Origin: an uncultured Clostridia bacterium | GTDB taxonomy: Bacteria > Bacillota > Clostridia > Oscillospirales > Acutalibacteraceae | Reading direction: 5' to 3' | DNA length: 6,249 nt | Assembly (NCBI GenBank): GCA_945875045.1 | Contig: CAMCIX010000103.1 | Location: 1-6,249 of the forward strand | Shown: one piece after another, positions 1-5,978 of the stretch | Position numbering within the stretch: the first letter of the stretch is position 1 | Layout of the letters: every line of letters begins with the position of its first letter | Notes under the pieces: generated by a model | Told to the model about the DNA's origin: nothing | The model's database searches: none | The model's input: only the letters and a program-made list of their open reading frames with translations | Translations under genes and position numbers: made by a program

Positions 1-46
1 AGATGTAGAGAGGTCTCGTGGGCTCGGAGATGTGTATAAGAGACAG
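1..46. other. Nextera/Tn5 library adapter (i7 side), not biological
   Basis: Positions 13-27 match the Nextera i7-side primer sequence and 28-46 are the 19-nt Tn5 mosaic end (AGATGTGTATAAGAGACAG). Positions 5-12 (GTAGAGAG) match, from memory, the i7 index N707, and 1-4 (AGAT) the end of the P7 primer. The genome therefore begins at 47. Anything read through this stretch is artefact, and the gene cut at 47 is truncated by fragment preparation, not by biology. Confidence 0.98.
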
Positions 47-360
47 GCACTGACAACATTCTCTTTTTGATCAAGTATCTCTACACTGTTCTTGCAATTT
101 TCGTAAATACTTCTTAGCATGATAGTGCATGAGTCTTTTTGATTGGTTTCTTTCTTCTTTGCACTTTTATCAACAAAAATAAATGTCAACAAATATAGCC
201 CAATAACCACAAAACAATTCATAAGAATCGAAACAAATTCCAAATTGATATTTTCGATAATGGGCAACCATATTGATATATCGAATATATCTGCAATGAT
301 AAAAAATATAGTTGCTACAATAAGAATAAATAGAAACGCAATGGCTTTTTTTCTTTTCAT
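47..360 (-). CDS. Small two-transmembrane-helix protein, 3' end missing
   Basis: Unrecognised protein, 104 codons visible, with no stop before the adapter, so the true C-terminus is unknown. It starts with ATG at 360, only 2 nt after the hsdS stop, and is preceded by a strong GGAGGTG site inside the last hsdS codons, so its translation is probably coupled to hsdS. The protein opens with basic MKRKK, has a hydrophobic helix at about residues 6-24, a short acidic loop (about 25-41), a second hydrophobic helix at about 42-62, then a charged soluble tail (DKSAKKKETNQKDS and onward). By the positive-inside rule both ends face the cytoplasm. Base composition is very AT-rich, like the neighbouring cyclase-like gene. 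Possible roles are a membrane-anchored accessory protein or a 2TM effector of a defence system. The visible tail has no motif I can name, so function is open. That it is a real gene rests on the RBS, start, open frame and credible topology. Confidence 0.85.
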
Positions 361-362
361 TT

Positions 363-1634
363 TCACACCTCCAATTTTCCTGTAACGGCTTCGTAAATCA
401 GCGATTTTTTGTATTCGGTCAGTTTTTCAATAATGCTTGTCTGTTTGGCTATTGCACAATCGATTTTTGAACTTTCATCGTTGAGATGCTGTACGAGGAA
501 TTCTTGTTCTTTTTTGGGCGGGAATGGTATTCTCAAGCTGTTAAGCGTATCTCCAGGCAAATGGGCGATAGTTGCTTTTTCAGAAGATGAAAAGAAGTAA
601 TTGTTTTTTGCCATGCAAAACATTACATAAAACAAAAATTCATTATTACTATCATCGCTAACTGGTCTAACACGATGTAAAGCTTTTTGATAAAAAATAT
701 TTTTGGGGAAGTCATTTGGAATTATTGCGCATTTTCCAATTTCTCCACCCTCACAAATCATTAAATCCCCGGGTTGCAATGAATATCTGTCAAGTTCGGA
801 AAAATCAAAATCCATTTCGTCCAAATCGTTTAAGTCAATACTTCCCCAATGGACATTTGTATTTTTAATATACTTAAAAAGGAATGTGCCTTTTACTCTC
901 TTTGTATCAAGCATCTTTCCAAGTGACGAATTGTAGTCCCAACAAAATTTATGCACATCCCAATGCTTCGGGATCATGCCGATCCATTCGATACCGCTGT
1001 CCTTCATGGGCACTTCGGGATTGAGTCCTTTGGTAACCGCCTCGGTGATGACCGCTTGTTTGTACTCTTTCAGCTTGTCGATAATCTGCTGTTGCTTTTC
1101 TATATATCGGTCAATTTTTCCGCACTTGTCGTCCAAAAAGTCGGCAATGCGGCGTTGGGTGTCATAATCGGGTGAAACAACCGGAAAGTTCATCAGCGTC
1201 TCGTTATTCAAAGTCCATCGGTTATCAAAGGAAACGCCTTTGCCATGTGCAAAAAGAACCATCATCCAATATTGTACTTTGAAGTAATAATCATAGAATT
1301 TTGAGTAATATCCGTTCCGATTTCTTAGATTTACATATGCAGGGCTGATTACACCTTCAACCTCGGAAATGCTGCAATTTGCCCCACTATATAAATCCAT
1401 TGGATTTAACAACAGATCGCCGATTGAAACAGGATTGTAGTTATAGTAACTTTCTGCTACTTGTCCCTCGTTTGTGCTCACATCACGGACTCTTACTCCA
1501 GAACGTGCTAAGGAAAGAACTACGGGATTTTCCTGCTGCGCTTTTTCATTCTTTCTTATAAATGCTTGCTTAACTTTAACTATTCCCCAATCTTCCGGAA
1601 TCTCGCCGATCCATTCAACTCCACTGTATTTCAT
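363..1634 (-). CDS. hsdS: Type I restriction-modification specificity subunit HsdS
   Basis: Binds the split DNA target and positions HsdM (and HsdR if present). With the start at 1634 it is 423 aa, a usual length for the family. It has the expected two-half structure. Half 1: SGVEWIGEIPEDW (residues 4-16), a target-recognition domain to about 155, then a coiled-coil spacer (about 161-204, RRIADFLDDK...EAVTKGL). Half 2: SGIEWIGMIPKHW (213-225), a second target-recognition domain to about 370, then a second coiled coil (about 378-421, ending EAVTGKL). The start is uncertain: the frame stays open to a TTG at 1709, but the family normally starts just before SGxEWIG. ATG 1634 is favoured; ATG 1643 (3 codons longer) is possible. 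The nearest purine-rich site, GGGAAG at 1652-1647, is weak. The start overlaps the cyclase-like gene by 20 nt, so coupling is likely. The target-recognition domains are much more AT-rich than the central spacer, as expected for swapped domains. Confidence 0.95.
   Translation of the reverse strand: MKYSGVEWIGEIPEDWGIVKVKQAFIRKNEKAQQENPVVLSLARSGVRVRDVSTNEGQVAESYYNYNPVSIGDLLLNPMDLYSGANCSISEVEGVISPAYVNLRNRNGYYSKFYDYYFKVQYWMMVLFAHGKGVSFDNRWTLNNETLMNFPVVSPDYDTQRRIADFLDDKCGKIDRYIEKQQQIIDKLKEYKQAVITEAVTKGLNPEVPMKDSGIEWIGMIPKHWDVHKFCWDYNSSLGKMLDTKRVKGTFLFKYIKNTNVHWGSIDLNDLDEMDFDFSELDRYSLQPGDLMICEGGEIGKCAIIPNDFPKNIFYQKALHRVRPVSDDSNNEFLFYVMFCMAKNNYFFSSSEKATIAHLPGDTLNSLRIPFPPKKEQEFLVQHLNDESSKIDCAIAKQTSIIEKLTEYKKSLIYEAVTGKLEV
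366..372 (-). promoter_or_regulatory. Ribosome binding site inside the hsdS 3' end
   Basis: The minus-strand reading is GGAGGTG, ending 5 nt before the ATG at 360. The site is the last sense codons of hsdS, directly before its TGA at 365-363. It fixes the start of the otherwise easily missed 2TM gene and suggests translational coupling to hsdS. Confidence 0.85.
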
Positions 1635-2409
1635 TTTTTGCATTATCTTCCCATTCCAATCTATTAAAATCGCCGTAATACTCGTTGAAAATATCCCTTG
1701 CCTTTTCAAGATAATTCAAATGCCAACGGATTTTTTGCAAAACGGCTTGATTTGTTTCAGTTAACTCTTTCTCGTACATTATTTCATGACTGAATCTAAG
1801 AGATTGTTCGGCCGTAGGCATTTCGTCATAATTGATGTAATCTATAAATAGCGAACCATCATTATCTTTTAGGCAACTAAACACTTCATCAAATGATTTA
1901 CGATTATCAATTTGAGAAGAATTCATAAGCCATGCTAATTCGTTTGAAATTACAATTCTCGGATATATGGCGACCTTTTCTTCAAGATTAACAACATCCA
2001 CAAGTCCACTGCCCCATACCATAACATCATTAATAGCTAACATACCTATCGTAATTCCACCGCGGAATAGCACCCCCTGATATAAAAACCGAAGAAGAAA
2101 ATGTTTTAGAAATTTAACAACACTATCATAAGCAGCATACCAATCTCCGTCATCATCAAGTTCATGTGCAATCAAAATATTGTCAGAGAATACTTTGAAG
2201 ACAAGGTTGCCGAATATGTGAAGTTTTGATTCCATTTCAATAGCAAAGCTGTATGCCTCGTAGATCATATCAAAGTATTCTTCTGCCTTTTTAGAATTGA
2301 TTATCTGCTTAGTTCCCAATACATCTAAATAACAAATCACATATTCTTTTTCAATCGGTTTTTCAGCAAAATCAATTCTAATCGGTTCTTGCTCGCTGCA
2401 TAAGTTCAT
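1615..2409 (-). CDS. Class III nucleotide cyclase-like protein within the hsd operon
   Basis: A 264-aa soluble protein with no signal peptide or membrane segment. The order of motifs resembles a class III nucleotidyl cyclase catalytic domain. YLDVLG (27-32) has an Asp (D29) at the first metal-ligand position. FKVFSDNILIA (71-81) has D76 at the second, 47 residues later, with Lys72 four before it, as in the KxxGD motif. RGGITIG (116-122) matches the following beta strand, then VWGSGLV (131-137) and YPRIVIS (149-155). By eye, the adenine-specifying Asp before VWG is Met130, and the transition-state Asn/Arg pair falls on Val137/Asn141, so it may use another nucleotide, work differently, or be inactive. 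Its ATG shares an ATGA overlap with the hsdM stop, with GAGGAG 8 nt upstream, and its 3' end overlaps hsdS, so it is firmly in the operon. It is more AT-rich (about 35% GC in 1921-2040, counted by hand) than hsdM. PycC-type pyrimidine cyclases are the nearest functional analogy; a plain hypothetical protein is the cautious label. The gene call is certain, the fold is probable, the activity unknown. Confidence 0.7.
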   Translation of the reverse strand: MNLCSEQEPIRIDFAEKPIEKEYVICYLDVLGTKQIINSKKAEEYFDMIYEAYSFAIEMESKLHIFGNLVFKVFSDNILIAHELDDDGDWYAAYDSVVKFLKHFLLRFLYQGVLFRGGITIGMLAINDVMVWGSGLVDVVNLEEKVAIYPRIVISNELAWLMNSSQIDNRKSFDEVFSCLKDNDGSLFIDYINYDEMPTAEQSLRFSHEIMYEKELTETNQAVLQKIRWHLNYLEKARDIFNEYYGDFNRLEWEDNAKNEIQWS

Positions 2410-4400
2410 CCAAATATCTCCTCTAAACTACCTTCTAACTCGGTTTCCAGTTCCATAATTTCTGCCATGATTTCGGCAGAAGAGCGGGGTGCTTCATACT
2501 TGTAGAAATACCGTGTAAACGGAATTTCGTATCCGACTTTTGTCTTGCTTTCGTCGATCCACGCATCGGGAGCGAAAGGCAGTACCTCACGGGCAAAGTA
2601 TTCCTCAATATCTTCCGTCAGCGGTACATTCTCGGTATCACGGAGAGCGGAATCCGCTACCTTTTTACCGGTTCTTGTATTTATAAACACTTCACCTTGA
2701 GGATCGCTTTCTCTAAAAACCAATTCCAAATCATTGAACTGCTTTTTGGTCAGTGAATATTTTTCAAACAATGGTTTCAAAGCATTCTCAAATTCAGCAT
2801 GTGAAAAGAACTTAGCATTCAAAACCAATGATTTCACATCAGCGATAAACGCCTTGACTAATTCCGCACTTGTAACACCATAAGGTTCTGAGCCGTTCCA
2901 ACCCCAACCGAATTTTTCGTTGCTGACAAAAGCACATGCACAATCTTTAATATTATCCTCCGTTATGGTATATGAATATCTAACGGGCCTTTCCACCGTA
3001 ATCTTGGAATATCCGAATTCCTCGTTGTTAAAAATCTTGCTCATTTCATTTTCGATAAAGTCGCCGTAGATACGGGTGATCTCGGCAATCTGTTCGGGGG
3101 AGATGTCGTTTCGCTTGTTGCCCAATGCTTTGCGGCGCTTTTCAAACATTCCGTTTGCGTTAATAAGCTGAACCTTGCCTTTGCGATGGTCGGCTTTTTT
3201 GTTGGAAAGCACCCATATGTAGGTGGCAATGCCTGTGTTATAGAAAATGTCGTTTGGCAGGGCAATGATCGCTTCGAGCAGGTCGTTTTCGAGAATATAA
3301 CGGCGGATCTCGGAGGGACCGCTTCCTGCATCTCCGGTGAACAAAGGCGATCCGTTATGGATAATGGCAACACGGCTGCCGGTCGGTTTCATCTTTGAAA
3401 TTGCGGTTTCAAGAAATAGCATTTGTCCGTCTCCGACTGCCGGAAGTCCCGCACCAAATCTACCTGCAAAGCCGAGTTTTGCTTCCTTTTCCACAGCGGC
3501 TTTTTCGTTCTTCCACTCTCTGCCGAAGGGCGGGTTAGAGAGTATATAGTCAAAGGTTTGGTCGGCAAACTGATCATCTGATAAAGTGTTTCCGCTGCGG
3601 ATCTGTGTAGCGTCGTTGCCTTTGATAAGCATATCTGCTTTGCAGATAGCAAAGGTTTGATCGTTGATTTCCTGTCCGAATGCCAAAAGCTCGGCGTCTG
3701 CATTCAGTTTATGTAAATAGTTTTCAGCAACCGAAAGCATACCGCCCGTTCCACAGGCAGGGTCATAAATTGTCTTTGCAACATGGTCGCCGGCAAGAAA
3801 GCTACCGTCATCATAGAAAAGAATGCTTACCATCAGCTCAATGACTTCACGGGGCGTATAATGCTGTCCTGCATCCTCGTTATGTGCTTCGGAGAATCTG
3901 CGGATGATTTCCTCAAAGATATAGCCCATTTCAAGGTTGGAAATGTGGTCGGGATGCAGGTTCGCCTGCGGTGTTGTAAATTCCTTCAGCACAATATAGA
4001 GAATGTTTTTCTGCGCCATAGTGGTGATATGGCCGTCAAACTTGAATTTTTCGATTATTTCGGAAACATTGGGAGAAAAGCCGTTGAGATAGTCACGAAA
4101 GTTCGCCTCGATGTTATCCGGATCATCAAGCAGTTTTTCAAATGTAAATTTACTTGTGTTATAAAATTGATATCCAGAAGCCTTGCGCAACAAAATATCA
4201 CGCATCGGAAGTTCCTTCACTTCTTCATACTTTTTCAGTACAGTCTCCTTGGTATCCGCCAAAATGCAGTCGAAACGGCGAATAACAGTCAACGGCAGTA
4301 TCACTTCGCCGTATTCGTGCGGTTTATACACGCCAGTCAGCTTGTCCGCAATTGCCCAAATCAAATTTGCTTTTTCGTTTATATGTGAACTTAAACTCAT
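2406..4400 (-). CDS. hsdM: Type I restriction-modification DNA methyltransferase subunit HsdM
   Basis: Transfers a methyl group from S-adenosylmethionine to adenine N6 within the sequence chosen by HsdS, acting in the cytoplasm as M2S, or R2M2S if HsdR exists. The N-terminal helical domain (about 1-150) starts with the family pattern INEKANLIWAIADKL and EYGEVILPLTVIRRFD (29-44). The methyltransferase core contains QHYTPREV (179-186), the SAM-binding motif I DPACGTGG (213-220) and the catalytic motif IV NPPF (289-292), all intact. At 664 aa it is longer than the roughly 500-aa classical HsdM because of a C-terminal extension from about 470 on; that extended form is common in Bacillota and Bacteroidota. 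Start ATG 4400 has AAGGAG 7 nt upstream. The gene lies 30 nt after the AlbA_2 gene with no terminator between, and overlaps the next gene by 4 nt. GC is near 50% in the core (hand count of 3421-3540), higher than its neighbours. Confidence 0.97.
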   Translation of the reverse strand: MSLSSHINEKANLIWAIADKLTGVYKPHEYGEVILPLTVIRRFDCILADTKETVLKKYEEVKELPMRDILLRKASGYQFYNTSKFTFEKLLDDPDNIEANFRDYLNGFSPNVSEIIEKFKFDGHITTMAQKNILYIVLKEFTTPQANLHPDHISNLEMGYIFEEIIRRFSEAHNEDAGQHYTPREVIELMVSILFYDDGSFLAGDHVAKTIYDPACGTGGMLSVAENYLHKLNADAELLAFGQEINDQTFAICKADMLIKGNDATQIRSGNTLSDDQFADQTFDYILSNPPFGREWKNEKAAVEKEAKLGFAGRFGAGLPAVGDGQMLFLETAISKMKPTGSRVAIIHNGSPLFTGDAGSGPSEIRRYILENDLLEAIIALPNDIFYNTGIATYIWVLSNKKADHRKGKVQLINANGMFEKRRKALGNKRNDISPEQIAEITRIYGDFIENEMSKIFNNEEFGYSKITVERPVRYSYTITEDNIKDCACAFVSNEKFGWGWNGSEPYGVTSAELVKAFIADVKSLVLNAKFFSHAEFENALKPLFEKYSLTKKQFNDLELVFRESDPQGEVFINTRTGKKVADSALRDTENVPLTEDIEEYFAREVLPFAPDAWIDESKTKVGYEIPFTRYFYKYEAPRSSAEIMAEIMELETELEGSLEEIFG
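2418..2423 (-). promoter_or_regulatory. RBS of the cyclase-like gene, within hsdM
   Basis: GAGGAG on the minus strand, 8 nt before the ATG at 2409, inside the final codons of hsdM. It supports independent initiation combined with coupling through the ATGA stop-start overlap. Confidence 0.8.
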
Positions 4401-4407
4401 TTTAGTG

Positions 4408-4413
4408 CTCCTT
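4408..4413 (-). promoter_or_regulatory. RBS of hsdM
   Basis: AAGGAG on the minus strand, 7 nt before the hsdM ATG, in the 30-nt gap after the AlbA_2 gene. The gap holds no hairpin followed by a T-run, so hsdM is most likely read from the same transcript as the AlbA_2 gene. Confidence 0.8.
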
Positions 4414-4430
4414 AATATGGATTCTGCTAT

Positions 4431-5732
4431 TCAATCTCTCTTCAGATACTTTTTACTGCTTCCGCGTCCGACGATAACAATCAAACCGTCTTTTTCCATT
4501 TTCTTCATCAGCGTATAGGCGCGAGTGTTTTTAATATCAAGCAACTCTTGCACTTTGCTATCGGTGATTTGACCGTTTTCTTCTATAAAGTCAAGAACAG
4601 TTTGCATTTGGGGAGTTATGGCAAGTGTAGTATTTACCTTTTCTTTAACATTGCTGGCGTTCATATTTGGAAGAACAATTTTAAAGGTATTTGAAGTGAC
4701 TTCTATACGAGGTTGAACATAGCAATTGCTGTAAAGATTATAAATTCTTCTAATACCGGTGCCGTAAGACTCAATTAAGTGCAGACGATGAAATACTTCT
4801 GCAAGTTTTTTATTGCGCGGTTGGGAAATTCCGCTACGGATATCATCGGGAGATAATCCGGGCAGTAAGCCGCCTATTGATATAAATTCAATTTCGTTAT
4901 CATTAACATTGATAATGATGCTGCCGCTGAAACTGTAATCACGGTGCACGATCGCATTGAGCAGTGCCTCACGAATGGCTTCCTGCGGATAGTCGCTGCG
5001 TTCCTCTCTCTCCAATCCTTTAAAGGTTGCAACTGTCTTATTGCAAAGCATCAGATAATCAAAAGCATCCTCAAGCTGCTCGAATACCGAACCCGAAAAT
5101 TCTTTACTGTCACGGAATTCCGTGTTGGAGTCGTTTCCGAAAACAGCCACCTTTGTTGTATGCATACATTGGTCTGACAAAACAAGTGCCAGATTTGTGT
5201 AAAGGGAATTAGAAACGTCGGTAATTCCGAGAACACGGTATTTTTCTTCTGAAAATTCTACATTATATTTTTTAAACATTTTTTCTGCGGTGTGGAAAGA
5301 GAGGCTTTGTTCCATTGAACGCATTTCCTCAAATATATCTCCGTCAGATTCCTTAATCATTTGGCGAATTTGTTCGGGAGATGCCTGTGCGCTTGACGCA
5401 CCTTGGCGTATATACACGCCGCTGGGTTTAAGCCCCTTTGATTTGAGATAATACGGCTTATAACTACCCTCACCGACGGTGATTTTTACAACCTTATTAT
5501 CTTGCAATGTATATTTAATAAACATCGTAACATCCGGCTGAATAGCATCACGAATACCATTGGTAATTCTCGTATATGTTTCATCTATATTATCAATACC
5601 AACAGCATTGCCGTTATCGTCTATTCCAATATATATAGTTCCGCCATCCGTATTTGCGAAAGCAATGACTTCTTTGTAAATATCATCTGTAACCTGTAAT
5701 TTAAATTCAATATTTTCGGTTTCAAATTTCAT
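4431..5732 (-). CDS. AlbA_2/Schlafen-type putative DNA-binding, ATPase-like regulator
   Basis: A 433-aa member of the family often annotated as 'ATP-dependent DNA helicase RecG-related' or 'putative DNA binding domain protein' (COG2865-like), although no helicase motor is present. The N-terminal AlbA_2 domain (about 1-125) has the ENIEFK start (6-11) and AFANTDGGTIYIGIDDNG (24-41). The middle holds a GHKL-like ATP-binding region, seen as EALLNAIVHRDYS (255-267), RNKKLAEVF (306-314) and SYGTGIRRI (322-330). The C-terminus (about 372-433) looks like a winged helix (QITDSKVQELLDIKNTRAYT then KDGLIVIVGRGSSKKYL). Such proteins are frequent companions of type I restriction operons and are usually assumed to be regulators; their activity is poorly defined. 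It is the first gene of the operon, with GGAGGT 7 nt before its ATG and a promoter just upstream, so an autoregulatory role is plausible but inferred. Confidence 0.9.
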   Translation of the reverse strand: MKFETENIEFKLQVTDDIYKEVIAFANTDGGTIYIGIDDNGNAVGIDNIDETYTRITNGIRDAIQPDVTMFIKYTLQDNKVVKITVGEGSYKPYYLKSKGLKPSGVYIRQGASSAQASPEQIRQMIKESDGDIFEEMRSMEQSLSFHTAEKMFKKYNVEFSEEKYRVLGITDVSNSLYTNLALVLSDQCMHTTKVAVFGNDSNTEFRDSKEFSGSVFEQLEDAFDYLMLCNKTVATFKGLEREERSDYPQEAIREALLNAIVHRDYSFSGSIIINVNDNEIEFISIGGLLPGLSPDDIRSGISQPRNKKLAEVFHRLHLIESYGTGIRRIYNLYSNCYVQPRIEVTSNTFKIVLPNMNASNVKEKVNTTLAITPQMQTVLDFIEENGQITDSKVQELLDIKNTRAYTLMKKMEKDGLIVIVGRGSSKKYLKRD

Positions 5733-5739
5733 AGGAAGT

Positions 5740-5745
5740 ACCTCC
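5740..5745 (-). promoter_or_regulatory. RBS of the AlbA_2 gene
   Basis: GGAGGT on the minus strand, 7 nt before the ATG at 5732. It sits in an imperfect palindrome (GGAGGTACTTCC), which might partly pair with itself, though this is short. Confidence 0.85.
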
Positions 5746-5747
5746 GT

Positions 5748-5762
5748 ATAATGTTACATTAT
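5748..5762. repeat. Perfect 7-1-7 palindrome at the operon transcription start
   Basis: ATAATGT-T-ACATTAT is a perfect inverted repeat. It begins 1 nt downstream of the leftward -10 box and covers the expected transcription start (about 5757). This is a typical repressor-operator position. The winged helix of the AlbA_2 protein or the divergent HipB-like protein are candidate binders (inference). Confidence 0.6.
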
Positions 5763-5763
5763 A

Positions 5764-5791
5764 ATTATACTCTTTTTTTTGCAAAAGTCAA
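5764..5791 (-). promoter_or_regulatory. Sigma-A-type promoter of the leftward operon
   Basis: On the minus strand TTGACT (5791-5786) and a perfect TATAAT (5769-5764) are separated by 16 nt. Transcription should start near 5757, leaving a leader of about 25 nt before the AlbA_2 ATG. The spacer holds an A8 run (T8 on the plus strand at 5773-5780) and a TTTTGCAAAA palindrome (5777-5786). Confidence 0.8.
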
Positions 5792-5797
5792 TCGAAC

Positions 5798-5826
5798 AAA
5801 GTGAAAATTCGCTGAATTTTCACTTT
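5798..5826. repeat. 13-bp perfect inverted repeat with 3-nt loop, upstream of the operon promoter
   Basis: The arms AAAGTGAAAATTC (5798-5810) and GAATTTTCACTTT (5814-5826) are exact reverse complements around GCT. It lies 7 nt upstream of the leftward -35 box, about -41 to -69. Neither strand has a following T-run and no gene ends here, so it looks like a protein-binding site rather than a terminator. Arm length well above chance makes it the strongest cis-element of the intergenic region. Confidence 0.7.
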
Positions 5827-5925
5827 TGAAAAATTAACTCGGATACCAGACTCTGTATATCCACACCCTGCATAATTATTCCGAAAAAGTTAAAACCAAG
5901 TATTTGAATTTAATGTTTATAATCA

Positions 5926-5954
5926 TTGACAAAACTATGTTTTTAGTTTGTAAT
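5926..5954 (+). promoter_or_regulatory. Promoter of the HipB-like gene
   Basis: A perfect TTGACA (5926-5931) is followed after 17 nt by TGTAAT (5949-5954). The start would be near 5961, giving a leader of about 18 nt before the ATG. The spacer contains an inverted repeat listed separately. Confidence 0.7.
5932..5949. repeat. 6-6-6 inverted repeat in the HipB-like promoter spacer
   Basis: AAACTA (5932-5937) and TAGTTT (5944-5949) are reverse complements separated by 6 nt and lie between the -35 and -10 boxes. XRE/HipB repressors commonly bind such inverted repeats in their own promoters, so this is a candidate autoregulatory operator. The arms are short and AT-rich, so chance is possible. Confidence 0.45.
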
Positions 5955-5964
5955 TATTAACATT

Positions 5965-5972
5965 AAGAGGTG
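5965..5972 (+). promoter_or_regulatory. RBS deciding the HipB-like start
   Basis: AAGAGGTG, with its GG 8 nt before the ATG at 5979. It rules against the in-frame GTG at 5970, which would lie inside the RBS itself. Confidence 0.8.
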
Positions 5973-5978
5973 ATTTGG

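Noticed and set aside
289..292. Search for a transposase, integrase, tRNA or CRISPR array explaining the locus
   Set aside because: No such element was seen anywhere in 47-6206; no regularly spaced repeats or tRNA-like cloverleaf were found by reading (coordinates here are nominal).
143..385. 80-aa plus-strand open frame
   Set aside because: It is antisense to the 2TM gene; the minus strand has the RBS, coupling and credible membrane topology.
1635..1709. Upstream TTG start at 1709 for hsdS
   Set aside because: It would add 25 residues unlike the family, lacks a good RBS and overlaps the previous gene by 95 nt; the conserved SGxEWIG start follows ATG 1634.
3783..4388. 201-aa plus-strand open frame
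   Set aside because: It is antisense to the well-supported hsdM gene and has no recognisable domain or RBS.
5798..5826. Inverted repeat as a rho-independent terminator
   Set aside because: The stem is AT-rich, has no T-run on either strand and no gene ends next to it.
5841..5862. GGATA-N12-TATCC as a HipB operator
   Set aside because: The E. coli HipB site is, from memory, TATCC-N8-GGATA, so half-site order and spacing differ; 5-bp arms are expected by chance.
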